DNA from: Rhea pennata
Taxonomy: Eukaryota > Chordata > Aves > Rheiformes > Rheidae
Reading direction: 5' to 3'
DNA length: 64,000 nucleotides
Assembly (NCBI RefSeq): GCF_028389875.1
Contig: NC_084666.1
Span: 66,596,422 to 66,660,421, forward strand
A model generated the notes under the pieces. The model saw only the letters and a program-made list of their open reading frames with translations, made no database searches and was not told where the DNA came from. Below are positions 34,801 to 49,800 of the stretch, in pieces. The stretch's first letter is position 1, and each line of letters begins with the position of its first letter. Position numbers and translations under genes: made by a program.

Positions 34801-37800
34801 CTGACTAATTTTACTGATGGGAATCAGCCCATCTGTGGCAAACATGAAAAAGATAAAGAAGAGGAAATGGAGACTGAAGAAAGAAGCTGAGGGAGAAAAA
34901 ATATTACAGAGGCAGTGGATGAAAAAAGGTAGAGCAGGCTCAAAAGGTTACAAACTTAAAGGGCGTGATCAGAGGAGGACAACAAGCAGAGCACTCCTGA
35001 TGCTGCCCTTCCCTGAAGGTGGCCAAGAAGCCAATGGGTGCAGAAATTCACCTTGCAGTCACTGAATTCTCTTTGTTGAGCATCCTCCTCCTGATGTTGT
35101 AGTGGTTTATAAAAGGACACAAAGCAGCTTTTAAACTACTGTCTCCGAAATGGTACTACATGTGGCCACATTTGCGTTTAAACTGCATTCAGCACTGGTT
35201 CAGTCATTGCTGAAGTATAGTTTTGCTAAACAAGGCTTCTGCATGAAATAAGCTGATGGAGCAGTGCTATTTTAAGGCATTAGTGGTATGAAATGTAAGG
35301 TCAGTGTTTAGTCAATGATGTTTAGCTAATAACTTCGTAGTAGTGGGTTTTGTGTTGACGTCATTCTCTGCTGGAAAATAGTTCTGCAGTTCTTCTGTTC
35401 AATCAAAATTTTAAGTTAGATTATGATTTTGGATAATAATCTGTCTTGCAACTGAATGGCAGCTAATTGCTTCTTCAGCAGTGATCTGTAAGTGAATTTA
35501 AAGATAACAAAGAACAAGATCTCCTTTCCAAGCGTATGTGCCTTTCTGTTTGGAGAGGGAGACAGAAAATGACGTTGAAGTTTGTGCCTGACAAGTTTTA
35601 ATAAGGATAGCTCTATTTCTCAGTGTTACTTAAGATTTCTTGCTCTATTTCTGATGCTGACTTTAAAAGCAAACATTTATTTTTTCAGGCATAAGTAAGC
35701 TTACTTATTTAGGGTATTATGTTAGTATGATTCTGAATTTAACATTCTTTCTATTAGTGCAAGTGAGGGTTCTGCTGAATGAGTGATGGCTGCAAATGCA
35801 GCGTAGGAATTTTTCATTCAGAAACAAGGAACAGAAAGCATGAGAGAGCCTTCATATATGTTTGAAGATAAGAATCATTGTCTTACCTGCTAACAAAACA
35901 AGTCTTCAACTGACTCCATCTGTATCCTATTTTAAAATCTCTGTATGCACACTGAAAGTTGTTTTTAATACACACTTAGTACTGCCACTCTAAAAGCTGA
36001 TTTTAGCACCAGAAGTTCACAGAAGAGTCAAGCTCTTTTTTTCTGAATATATGAACTGAATCTTTTTTTGGAGAAAACAGTGCCCCCAGGCTCTTCGTAT
36101 GACTTTCTTTTTCTGCATAAAATAATAGCATGTTTGCATATGGTGTGTCCTGCTAGCTTAAGAAGTTAACACGTTTTTGACATTTTCTGCGAGCATCCTA
36201 CTTTATATTTTCAGCAGTGCAGCTCCACTGTGGAGATGAGGAAGTAGTAGTGCTGGAAGCACTGTGTAGACAAGCTAGTCCTTAACAGACTTATCAGCTG
36301 AACTTGCCCTAAATAGATACTCTAGGTTAAAAATGCAAGTTAGTGTTGATACCAATGTTTCTGCTGGTTTTACTGCTACCAGTTTGCACAAGCATTGTTG
36401 CAGGAATGGGAAATTTCCACAGAAATTCCAATATAAAGACAAGTTTTGCAAAACTGTCAATTCAGCATCATTTATAGAGGGTGAGTTAGGGTCACATGTC
36501 CAATACGATCGCAAGTGATACCTTTACTGTATGTTAAAGGTCACAAAATAGAAAAAGAATGCTGTTTTCTGTTCTCATTTAACTGGAGCAATCTTGGACC
36601 AGAAATGCTCATTTTAAAGACTCCGTCTATCCAGGTCTCTGTTCCTGATCAATTCTCAGCCTGTGAACAAAGTCATCTGTTGGAGTTGCTATTTAAAGTT
36701 CTGAAATGAATGAAGTATTGCCATAACAGGTGATGTTAGAAGAACCTAATGAATATATTCGGAAATGTACTTCAGTTATAATCCATAATGGGATTACAGC
36801 TCTCCTGTTTTCAAGAACTTCATTTCATTTGTTGTGAAAACTTCCTCTTGGTATGCAACTGGACATCTAGTTATTAACTTCTTGTTTATTTCTCCTGTGC
36901 AGTGAAAAATCCTGATCTGATCAAATGATGGGTCTTGCTGAGGCAGGCAGGAGCGCAGGACTGGCAGCTGAAGTCAAATGACTTGCTTGTTCAGGCCGAG
37001 TGTATCTATTAGTCCGCAGTCCTTCAGACTGCTCTGGCCAGTGAGTAATAAAAACTAAAGCAAATATTGGGGAGTGAAAAATAAGCACATCTGAAGAAAG
37101 TGATTCTCTTCCTTAAATAAAACTCTGCTTTCTTTTTCTTCCTGCACTTGTCTAAGATGCAGGGTCTATAGTGTTTAGGATCTCAGTTGTTGCTGCTCTA
37201 AGACTGACATGTTAGTTGGAGAAGAAACTTTTCATTAGATTTAGAAGAAAGTCCTTCCAACTTCTTCTCACTGTCTATTAGGGGAAAATGCTCCTTAACA
37301 GTGAAGCTACAGTATCCTTTCCACAGTGAGTGGAATATTTTTCTCTGGGAATTTTTATAAGGGCATTTTTAATGCAGATAATAATTCTTGGGAACTCTTA
37401 GTTAATAACTTTTAGTTTATGAAACAAATCTGCCCTTCACAGTTTTAGTTTGTCATCTTGCTCTGAAGGACCTCTTTTTGGTAAGGATAAAGCAAAACTA
37501 GTTAATGGTTGGTCTTTTACCTACATTAAGTTCTTGTGCAGACATATGCCCCCAAAGTACAGTCTCATATGCAGAAACAAAAAGGCAAGTTCATGTCTGG
37601 CAATCTATTAAAACTGACACATTTGAGATCTGTTGGATCACAGAAGGAAAGAGGATTTAAAAATATAGCTGTTTTTTAAGATACAGGACTGAAGAGCTGA
37701 GTGTAGTTAGTTGGTCCTGACTTACCTGTGGTGTTTAATAGTAATTTGAATTTCAGCTGATATTGCCTAAATGGGGTATAGAGCATCAGTACGTAGCCAC

Positions 37801-40800
37801 TGATTACAAACTGGTTACAAATAGCCATGTTCTTTAGCAGCTGAAATATGCTGCTTTAAAGAAAACCCTAGTAGGGAGCATTATGATTTTCCAGCCTGAC
37901 AAAAGCATGACTTTTGTCTTAATCTTTCTAGTTCTCATTGCCTTAAGCATGACTATATCATCAGTGCTTTTCTGAGATATAGGTGTACCCTGTTCTGTTT
38001 CCCAGATAAGGATGGGATTGGTTGTGATGTGAGTGAAGTTGAGTTTCATGGCTGACTCGGGGATTGAGCCCATGTCCTAAGCCATTCTTACACATTAGAA
38101 AATAGGGTACTGTCTTAGGGCTGTTTGACAGTAATAACAGCAGTATAATAAACTCCTCTATCTGGAATCCAGGATTGCCAATGTCACATATCTACTCTTG
38201 CTCTGGAGTCCAGGGTAGCCAATGTCACATAATATCTACTCTTGCTCTGCAGGCAAAGTGGGACTGAAGTACTGCATATTTTCCATTTTCTACAAGCATA
38301 TGTACGTTTTGTCATGGTTGAATTTAATCAAACAATCCTTTGTTCGTGTTTTTTGCTGTAAGTAACAATGCAGCAGGTAGACTTGTTGGAGAGGACAGGG
38401 AGCTGAGTATCAGCAAATTCCTGTCTCTTAACCAGCAGCTACCAATAGAAGCATATAACTTTAATGCAAATGATGACCTGAATTTGTAGTGTAGCTTTGG
38501 TCAGGTGCTGTGGTCTTTTCCCTTGGACAGCATCTGTTGTTTGTCTTTCTGTTACAATGGCTTGTAGGGATGATGGGCTGAGAAAGGAGCAGAATTTTTT
38601 CTTCTGTTGTCCTTTTTAGTGTTGCCGTAGTAAACTGTTAGCCAAAGAGTGCTTGTTGTTGCAGCATTAAGAGATAACCAGAGGTTTGATCTGTCGTCAT
38701 AGAATCTTTTCAGTTCTGTCCTCTTAATTTTAGCAAGGCATAGAAACTTCATTGTTGACTTACTCCAAATTGTGATTTTTTATTTTTTATTATTTCTTTT
38801 AGAAACAACAGAGATGAATTATTCTATTGCAAAGACCAACTATTATTTTTTGTATGCTCATCTGTTAACCAGATAAATCTGACTAAAATCTCACTGCATC
38901 ATAAAGATCAATGAATCTGTTGCCAGGACAAGCCTGCGTAGTACCAGGAGATGGGCTTGGTATCTGTATGGAGTAACTCTCAGGTTCTTTTGAGTGTTGG
39001 ATTAGTTCCCCTTTTCTATTCACTGTTTCTTATTCGGATGTGGGCTCAGTGTCTCTAAAAAAACATTTGGAAATGAAGGTATCGGACATGTTCTCTCCAG
39101 TATTAAATTACTCTCTATTATGGAGAGGAGTCCAGTCACTAATTTTGAAACGTTTCCTATTTATTCACCTTTAAAATCAGTTGATAGACTGTCTTCAGAA
39201 ACATTTGTAGTACAAAGCGATGATTAATAAGAAAGGGGGATTTAGGTAGTCTTTTACAGCATGGCACTCCATTTTAAGTTACTTGAGAGCTCCTGACTTG
39301 ATCAGTAACACTGTAATGATATTACCATATATTATATGATATTATATTATCATATATTGTTGTTTTATAGTTTTGTTGGAAGCTATTATGAAGAATGGAA
39401 GTACTGCTGGGGGAGGTGCTTACTGCCGAAAACCAGCCAATAGCAATGATCAAAGTAAGCCCAATAGCACGAAGGAGAGCAATGCATCTGCTGCTGGTGA
39501 AAGTGGAAAAGGCTACACCAAAGACCAAATGGAAGGAGTATTCAGGTATGACCTTATTAAATATGTCACTGTTTTCGTTCCGCGTATTATATACTTATGC
39601 TTCCAGATATAGGATCTAAAGAAGTATTGGAAAAATAAAGCATAGCTGGGTAGCGTTACTTATACTGAACTGTGACCAGGAAGAAAAGATTTAAGACAGT
39701 GTGATATGCTGTCACGTTGTGCAAGAAAGATCATACCAATCTATATATAAAGAAACCTGGATAGCTTAAAAAGAAAAAAAAGTGAAAATAGTTATTAAGT
39801 AGTTCTCATGATAAATGAATGTAGTAATGAAAATTCTATAGTAAAACTTGCAAGGCAGTGTTTCTATTCCTGAATATTTTCATATGCAGTGTTTAAATTT
39901 ACAGTGGGATAAAAAAAACTAGGCTTATAAGTATGAGAAGGAAAAAATTCTCACAACTGAAGTTTATTTACAAGATAATATCGTTATACAAACAGGGCTT
40001 AAACCAACATTACAGTCATTTCATTCTGGAAGTACATATGTCTGAGAGGCACTGAATCAAATAGTGTAAATAGCATCATAAACTCTGGACCTCACATAGT
40101 GTGACAGTATTAAGATGGGGCAACAGAGGGAACATTGGATATGAGTTAAAAGAATCAAAGATCTATAAAGATGTCCTTTTAATGAGAGTAGGTCTTAAAA
40201 GTAATGTTACCATTATTGACTTGGTGATAGGAGTGAGAAATACATTGTTTTAGGCATGCTCTACTTTCTGCTAAAAACGGTTGATGTAGCCACTCTAAAA
40301 TTGCATACCTCAAAACCAGCCTTTATTTTCTGAGGAGTATAGCAAATATTTTCAAGGCAGTTCACGAAAGGGGAATCTAAAGGTCCTTGTCTTTTGGCTT
40401 GTGTGGATCGGATGAATTATTGCACAAAACAGAAGACTGTGTTAAATTTTCCACGTAAAATGTAAACTGCTGTTGCTATTATGTTGGGATCATTTTCTGA
40501 AGTTCAGTAATCTGTTCAGCTATACTAACAGTGACAGAAGCTTGCTTTTCTTTGTTAATACAGCAGCATTGCATTCAAGCAAGTAGAGAGCAGCATCTGA
40601 CATCGTTATCCTCTTGGTATTGCTGTTCACTATAATATACTGTTCATTTACCATCATCTCTCTGCTTAATTAATATTGTTTCCCTTTGTTACATCTAAAG
40701 TAAAACCTGAACAAGCATGTAAATTTTCAGTTACTTTGACATATTGTAAAAGCAAAAAGTGTGTGAGAGAGAAAATATCCAGAAAGAAATCCTTTTTAAA

Positions 40801-43800
40801 ATTAAGCTTAAATCAAATCGTTCTCCAAAAGCTGCTAGAGGTAGGACTGCCCTACTGTCAATATTCACTCACTCATGATATGGCATTCTGAGCTACGATT
40901 TGCTCAGATTTTACTCCCTGCACGTTCTGGAAGACAGAGCGCCTTGTTGTTACTTTGTTTTGTTTTTTTACCAGCGAGTAAGGTTCTCTTTGTCTTGAAT
41001 AAAATCATGTTGTAGAGCCAACTTTTTTCCCAGGAAGGAAAGCTCAGTCTTAGCATGAATTTGATTTTGTCAAACTAAATTGTTTTATGTGCTAATGGCT
41101 TGAAATGTGGCCATTATCCTCAGGTATCCTTCCCTCAGTGAGTTTTGGGTTCTGTGCTATCAACTGAATAGACTGAGAGAAGGTGTTCCTAATCTACCTC
41201 TATGTGCCCTTTACACTCCCTTCTTTATCAGCACTAATGAACAGTAGGATAGGGAGACTGACTCAGCTCTCTGACTTAGAGCACTGATTACTGTTCCTGG
41301 AGTTGTCCAGCTATCTTGAATTTGATTGTGAGCAGAGTTAGAAAACATAGCGAGGATGCACTTGGAGCAGTATAACTGATTGATTTAACTGTTATATTAT
41401 TCATCAGTGTTACTCCAGCAATGTAGATGTGAGTATAAACAAGCACCTCAGTGTATTTATTTTTTCCACATACACAAGGGATCCTGATCACCAGCAAGCT
41501 ACTATAGCGCTTCAGAAGAGCATTGCATGAGCTTGCAAACAAGTTGCTCGACAGGGAGGAGCGTAAGATGCAATACATTTCCAGGGATTGCATAAGTGTC
41601 GAGTGATGCTCTGTTCTTTAAGAAAGGTAACAAAGAAATGTGCTCACTATTTCAGTGCAACAGTTTGAAACTTGAGTTGTTCAAAAGCACATCGTTACTT
41701 TTGAATTAAAATGTTTTAAAAATACAATCTGTAGTACATGCAACTTTATCTTATTGATGGTTATCATCTTATCAGTAAGGATTGGATCACATAGCTTTAA
41801 CACTTTAGATGTCTTTGTATATTAGAGATAACAAAATAAGGCTAGCGAAAATGTGTGAGGGCCTATGGTAGAGTTACTTCCTTCTAGAGCTGGTGCCTTA
41901 GGAATCTCTTTTTAGGCAATTGAATCCTATCTGAACTATGCCAATAGTTTTGGCTTCTGTGGTCTTCAAAGCAATTTCTTTGCTATTTTGTATAGATTAT
42001 CTGCATCTGTTGCTGGGGTAGAGAAAGGAAGCATCTGCTCAAGAAACATAGTAACTTTTTTTTTCCTTTTACTTTGCTTAAAACAACTGAAGAATAAGTG
42101 TTGAACAGGAATACAGTTATCAAAGTTCTTACTTTCAAACAAATTATGTTTGTAGTATCTGCCTTGTCATACCAACTATGCAGACCCTTTGGAAAGCTTT
42201 TGTGGACAAATTAAAAATATCCTTTTAAAAAAGAATCAGTGCCTGCTTTGTGTTAATCTTTCTCATTTCTGTTTGTGCTGTCAAGTGTGTATTATCTGTC
42301 AGCTACATAATTTTAAAAAAGCAGTTTGAGAAATATAGTTAGGTTGCTCACTTTATATTGACTCTCTTTAAATGATCTTAAAATTGATACGTATTTGATG
42401 TCCCTTGTTAGTAAATAAGTTAGCATAAATTCCATATTACCTCTTTGACATATGAAAAGCAACCTCCACGATTAGCAATATGCTAGAGTTGGATTGCTTT
42501 CTTGTGAAAGCTCAACCGGAATATTGCTTGTTCTGCCCTGTTAGTGCACTTCTAAGCACATAAAAGTGAAATTTTGTATTGTTTGGATTTTTGAATTAGA
42601 ACCAAAACAAACTGTTGGTCATGAGTTATGTAGGAGTCTTGCAAGGCAGGATTAAATTTCATCTGGTAGTGGTCAAGAATAACCAGCAACTTCATTTGAA
42701 TTCACAAAGTAAACCAAAAAAATTGCCTCTGCACATTTGATGGATCAAACTGCAAGGAAGAGAAGTTGTGTATGGCAGACTTTTTCCAGGCTTGCTACCG
42801 AGACTTGCAAATTCAGCAAAAAGAGGTATATCATTACTTGGTTATGATGGGATCAAAAAGATAATTGACTGAAAGTGGAATAATAAGAGCAATCAACATA
42901 TCCTGGAATGGAAAAACAAAGCACAGAAATCAGGGCATGCCTTTAATTAGGCTGCTGGAACTGCTGTGAATTGTGAAAATACCTAGTTGAATGATTGAGA
43001 AAATCAAGACAGAAATCTCAGTAGTAAGGCCTGTTACGGAAAAGTGGCACAGAAAAGTCTGGACTTTCTCAGAAAGTTCCTGCTTTTTTTTTTTTTTTTT
43101 TTTTTTTTTTTCCCAACTTAAGAGAAAAGCCTAAAAATGTCTGGAGAAAACTATACTAATATTTAACACAGACTTGAATATTTTGTGTAGTATACTCAAG
43201 AGAAACTGATCAGATGTCCTGGTGCAAGAGTAGGCAAGCACCCTAGTGTCTTGCTGAATGTAGCTGTAGAACAGAGATCTGGAACATCCAGGGCATTTCA
43301 GAAAGTGGGGGTATGCTAGGACCAATTTGAGTTCCCCTCCAACACTGTGACCCCCTCTTTCCAATCTAGAGTATCTTTTAAAGGCTGTGCTCACTGGCAC
43401 ACTCCCCACTCAGCTGCAAGATGCCATTTGCATCAGGCCCTTTGGCATCATCTGAAATGTGAGCCTGTGTAGAAATTGGTCTGCAGTTTACCTTGTTTTT
43501 CTGCTCAACTCTGGGACCAGAAGTCTTTACAGCTTGCTTTTGCTTAATTCTTTGTAGCCAGCACTTCTTGTTGCTGCTTACGGTGCTGCTTAGGTTAGAT
43601 TACAATCAGGAGAAATGATGGTGGCTTTTATCCGGAGCTTCTGAAAGTTGTGGTCCAAATATGCATGACTTTTGGGCCATCCCCATGTGTGTAGGCAGAG
43701 GTTTTGGAAGGCCTTTTGAAATATATAGTGGTACTCAAAAATTTTATGTTATGGATTACTGTAGGTGTTTGATACAGAAATGAAAGCGTATCTGGTAGGT

Positions 43801-46800
43801 TTGGTTAACCTGATAAAAGCTGTTGATGCTGACATCTGAATTGTAGATCTGAAAGTAAAACAAGAAGCACAGAGCAACAGGATCACATCATTTTATAGTC
43901 ACAGGAGAACCGGAGGTCATATCCTCAGAATTTCTACAGGAGAAAGCAGACATTTCTTTACTTGAAGGGCTTACTCTGCCTTCTGCCGCCGGAGCACAGA
44001 GGGGAGCTTGACCTAAGGCAGAATTGGCTGCTGCTGAAGTTTAAAAGCTGGCTGGCCATTTTTACTGCAGTTGGCTTGTCAGCTGCCAAGCTGGTAAAGT
44101 GGAGGTTTGCAAGTCATGATGAGATACCTCTATCAACAGATTGTTGGATGTCCCTGAAATAATACCTGACTTACAAAGTTATCAAATTGCATTAAGGCAA
44201 GTGATGGCCTGTGTGCGTCCACAGTGTGCCCTCCTAAAAGAGCCAGCAAATATCTTAGCCAGGAGGACACTGCCAAGATTCTGGCAGGGGACTAACAATT
44301 CAGAAGGGACAAAAATTAACTGAACACCACAAATAATTTGATAGTAATTCAGAAACAAGTAATCCAAGCAGTAATGAAAAGCACAAGAAAAGCAGCTCAC
44401 AAAAATCAAATGAACAGTGAACACACTGATCTTTAAACTGGAAAATAAGCAACAAAATTGACTGCAAGAGTGCAGTCAACAAGTGATACGTAAAATGCAG
44501 TTATGAAAAGAAACATCTGTCTGGAGTTTACACATGCACACACACACACACACACGCACGCACAAAATAAAGGACAACAGTGCCTTACGTGGAGCAAAAA
44601 CAATTTGAAATGCAGCCTTCAAAAAATTAGTTATTCATGCTGAGTGTACTGCAGGGCAGGGATTTGAGATACAGGTAAAAGCCGTGAGTACCATCAGTGA
44701 TCAGTCTTCATTCAAAACCTCCACTGTTTTTTCTCATACTTTTTGTAGCTTCTTCTGGCTGATGTTGTGTGGCTGGGGTAGAAGATGAATGGAAAGGGGA
44801 CTGGTTGTTTCCATCTGTCTGTCCTCCCATGACCAGTTTGCACAGGACAATTTTTCCATGTCAGGCAAGGGATTTTGGCAGAGTGAGGATTGTCAGACAT
44901 TATCAGTTAGCCTTGACAAATGTAGTGAGGAACATACCCAAAAGGGCCTGTTTCTGCTGAGGAACAGGGAACAAAGCTTGCCCTGGCTTCCAGTAGCTCC
45001 CAGAAGCTGGAGAGAAATTTTTCAAAGGGGCAGTAACAGTTTGGGGGAAGGGGACTTAACTCTTAGAGCATCTCTTTGATGAACCTGTGATCCCCACTTC
45101 TTTCAGGTGGAGGAGGGAGGTAGCATATCAGGCCACAGTGGGGTGGGCTGTGCACTCAAGCTGTCTCAACGGTGTTGGAGAAGCCTGATACTGCACAGCA
45201 TATGTATGAAATGAGGGTCTGATGGTTTGCCCTGTTATCTAGCACTGTTCATCCTGCCAGTTAACGTGACTTGCCAGCAGTTTGCAGGGGATGTTATCTC
45301 AGGGATATATCAAAAACATTGGTAATTTGACCCACCTTCCCCACAGCAAAGCTCCTGCAGTAGTGGTGCAAAACTCCTTGGATTTCACTGAGGTGGGAAG
45401 AATCGAGTCATTACCCTGTGATTATTGCCCTGAACTGTGCTCAGTAAAGGGACCTCCTGACAAAAGTCATTCTTCCTCTCTTTAAGAAACTTTGCAGGCA
45501 ATATTTGGCATTAACTAGATGCAAGATAGTTACAGTCCAGATGTGTTTTGCCTTGAAGGGGTAAGGGCAAAGTTCATTGCTGAGAATTGCAGTCTTCATA
45601 CAGTTTTTGTCTAGTGTATCTAGACGGGCATTTGATGTGCTTAGCTTTAAAGCTCGATAGACTGAATCCAAAGTTCTACCAAACTCTGCAAAATTGCTTT
45701 ATGTATATGAATATTGAAGGAAGTCACATGCAGCAGTGCTCCTCCAGCTATCCAGCAGAGTACTTGAAGCTTGTGTTTGCTGCTGAGGTTTCTAAGAGCT
45801 AGCAGGGACTTGCCAGAGTTCTGGAGACAACAAGGGGTTAAGCAGTGAACGGCAGGTACTTAACTCAGTGTAGATCCTGTGCAGTAGAAAGGAGGGCAAT
45901 GTAAATGATCTGAAAGATCGGTTACAGGCCTGCTGTAGGCAATGTTGCTGTGAGTGTGCCCATCTTGACAAGAACAGGCAAAAGAGAACAGGAGAAAAGT
46001 ATGGAGTGGCAGCCACAACTCCGGAAAGGCTTGGCTGACTAAGAATGGCTTTTTCAGCTAGTGTTTTAAGATCTCAATGACTAGCAGGTCAAGTTCTGAG
46101 GGTGATTTGATGCTAGATGTGCTTGAAATATTAAATCGTGACTTCATATAAAATGAAGAATGTTGAAATAAAGAGTTTGCTTGTTTGTTTGCAGATTTTT
46201 TTTGTTTAACAAATAAAACACTAGCAAAGACACGTTAAGAGAAAATAGAAATGTATTATATCTTAGCCGAACGCTCAGTTCTCGATAAATAACAGCAGAT
46301 ACTGCTTGCAGACCAGGTTCAGGATGGCTCTTGCATGGAGAGTGATTACATTCATTTCTGCTGAGGGCAAATGTTGTATGACCCACAAGGCAGGCTCTTT
46401 CTTGTGCTTTCTCATCAGGAAGGATCTCTAGTTCTTCACTCTGGCATTAAGTAAATCATAATGTCAGAAGCTGGTGGGTAGTGTGCTAACCTGCATGTCT
46501 TCTGGTTCATAATGAGCATTTTCCTGTAATAGTAGTCCACTATACAACTTTCCTTATTGGTTGTGAGTAGGAAGAAAGTTTAGGGCAAGTTTCTGAAGAT
46601 TAGAACGGTTTGTTTTATTCTGTTTTCTTAAAATTTTCTCGTTTCTGCATCTTGGAGTGCTGTGAACTAAATGTGTATCAGGTCTGCAAAGAACTAAACT
46701 TTCGTTTTTGTCAAGTTTATTTCTTTTTTTTTCATGTTTGAAAAAGTTGTTGAAGATGCATGGCTCTTAGAAACATTTAAGCAAACATTAAAACTACAGT

Positions 46801-49800
46801 TTTAATGCTAATGAAATAGTAAGTGCCAAATATTGATGAATCACTACCTTATTTTGTATCAACCTAGGCTCTGCAAGGTGTGGTCCAAAGTAAATGATAC
46901 AGAAACTGAATTATTGAAGAGAAGGAATTTAGATCAGATGCTGAGACAGCAATTTCTTGAAACAAAAGGCTAGTATACAAGATAACTTGCATATTAAGTT
47001 ATCTGTTCTCGATATAGCTTATACATAATCCATGTCTTGAGGCTAAAGATGAAGGGATGTGCATTTACTTCCAAAATTTCAGCCTATCATAAAAATTATA
47101 CCCAGAGTATAATTTAGTGTATTTTCTTTCTTTTTCACTCTCTCTTGATGATGAATTCAGTGTTGTTTTTAGTTAGCTTTATCATCTTCCTAGCTAGAGC
47201 TTATTAAATGTTACTTCAGTGTAACGAACTATGTTTGTTTCACAGGATATTCCTGTTGGCAACTGCATGCATACATTCAATTCATTGCTCTTGGGAGCAT
47301 TACACAGAGCATTACACACTTCCATGAAAAGCTTATGTTATTTGAACATAGGAAAAAGGGATCCCTAAATAACTTGACTTGATCAGTCTGTGAACTCTGA
47401 AGGACCACACAAGATGGTGTGGTTGTATTTTTGGTGCTAGCATTCCCTTAATAATAGGGTGCCCATTCTTCTTTCAGGGAACTGTCAAAGGCTTGCTTAC
47501 CCCCTTTCTTTCCACCTGGCTGCCCTGTGCATAGTCTTTGTAAAACTAAACCCATATTTATGTACAGGTGCATGCATTTAAAAGATTGTTGAAACAATTG
47601 TGTCACTTTGAAGAAGCTCCCATTAACCTTTTAAAATATTTCTGGATGCAATTTCTCTTGCTTACTCAGAACAAATCTTTTCTTAGTATTTACTAAATGC
47701 AAGTGTGTTTGATTTCTGCAGTGTGATTCTGTGATCTATGTTTCTGAACTCTTACCTAGATAATTTGGTTTGACTTTAAGACATGCTTGTTGGTCTACAG
47801 TGGTTCTATAGTACAAGTGAAAGTAAAATAAATATAACCAATAAATAAGGTTTGAGAACGATAGTTTTTGTACTCAATATTGAGCTTATTATGAAGGAAT
47901 ACTCTGTCATTTATTTCTAGAGTGAATTTATTTGTATATTTTCTATTGAATGTCAGCAGCCAATATAGTATATTACTTCTTTTGCAGCTATGTTCCAACA
48001 TACTGCTTTTACATCTTTGTGGCTAAAATATTTTATTTCATTTTCTTTTGCAGTATAAAGAAATGTAAAAATTATTATGAAGTCCTTGGAGTGTCAAAGG
48101 ATGCTGGTGAAGAAGACCTAAAGAAGGCTTATCGAAAACTTGCTTTGAAATTCCACCCAGACAAAAACCATGCACCAGGAGCAACAGAAGCTTTTAAAAG
48201 TAAAATATCTTTCTTAAACTTTATGATCAAACTTTGGCAGAATAAAAGGAATTCATCTGCATTGGTCGGTTGTCTTTTTATAGAACTGACAAGGTAGTGT
48301 TTTGTAACTAATATTAAACTTACCTTTTTTGGTTCTGAACTAGATGTGTAGTATTACAGTACATAAACAAAAGACTTAGCAGAGGAATCTTGCTGACTAA
48401 AAATAATTACAATAAAAGTAGCATTTTTCTTATATTTAAATGTCATTTTTTATGGCTGAGTAAATTCATCACTTTAGTCTGGCTTTTAATGGTGCCTGAT
48501 GAATTTCCAACATCCTACCTGAGAAAAGCAGTTTCCTAATAATATCTGAAGGAAAAGATATTTCTTTTAAGGAATCATCACAATTAAGAATAGAATTGAG
48601 TTTGGTCGTAGGCAAGGATACCTGCTTAGATCTTGAGGTTAGGTAGTACTACTCATCTGTTGTATTAAGCAGTCGTCCTTGAGGCTATTTTTAGATTTTA
48701 AAAGTATATACAAATAAAATCGCATTTAATCTCTTGAAATCTTTGTATTAACTTCATCAAAAAATCTTTCAAACATTTGAGCAATCTTTTTTTTGGTCTT
48801 TAAATAAAGAAAACTATTTTTTTAATCAGATCTGTTTTGAATTAGTATTAACTAATCAAAAACATGTAACCAACAAATAAATAGTCAAAAAGGGTTGCTT
48901 TTAATTATGGACCATACTGTGAGAGTGGTTTCTTTACTTTATTTGCTCTCAACAGATTATTGTCTCCCTAAATTCTTAATTGTTGAAAAAGCCCTAAATT
49001 TTTAGTACCAATTTTATCCTTATGCTGAGTAACAGTAACTTTGTAACAGTATTTGGTGTCATGAGTGTGTAACCTGCTCCCAGTTTAAGTTACTGTGCTT
49101 CATTTCTTTGGGCTTTTTTTCCCCACTTAAAGGAACTATTAATGATAATTTCTAAGGTCAATTTAAAAGCTTAAGCTAAGCTTTAGCTAAGACTCCATTC
49201 ACTTTTTTCAATTGGATAATGTTGAAAACGTGAATTGGATGGAGCCATAGTCTTATTTGTCGGTGATGAGGTTTTAGTGGTGCACCTTTCACCAACTTTT
49301 GATGACTGATGGCCTTTTGGCACTGAAAAACTTAATTCCTGTGACTTGTGTTGATGGGCTGCAAAAGAGAAGCCTTTTGTTGGAGAGACAAGGAGAAGAG
49401 GAAGAAAGAAAAGCAGAAAGGGTCTTAATGAAGGTATGACTGAGTGAAGATTATTTGTCAAGTGTCAGCAGAAAAGTTCCTTAAGTCTGCAAAAGCTATG
49501 TGTCTCTGCATAGTAGTTAGGGTGAAAGCACTTTTGAGTCTCGTAAACTCAGCAGAACTTGTGGTCTTTTCACACTGTTTCACACTACCTATGCGCACCT
49601 ATCCAAGTTTTCCTCTTGCTGCTTTCAAAATCCAATAAATTAGTCTGTGATAATATGGCATTAATGTACTGGGGCAAGCATCCAGGCCAGACGTACCAAA
49701 CATTAAGGTTATTTCAACAACAGGAACGTGTCGTTTGACATGTGAACAGGAACAGTCCTGTCATGCGTTCATGTTGTATTCTTCATGTTACATTATGCAA

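Noticed and set aside
47950-48297. 115-codon ORF containing the J-domain start
   Set aside because: It is DNAJB14 exon 3 with intronic sequence read on both sides, not a separate gene.
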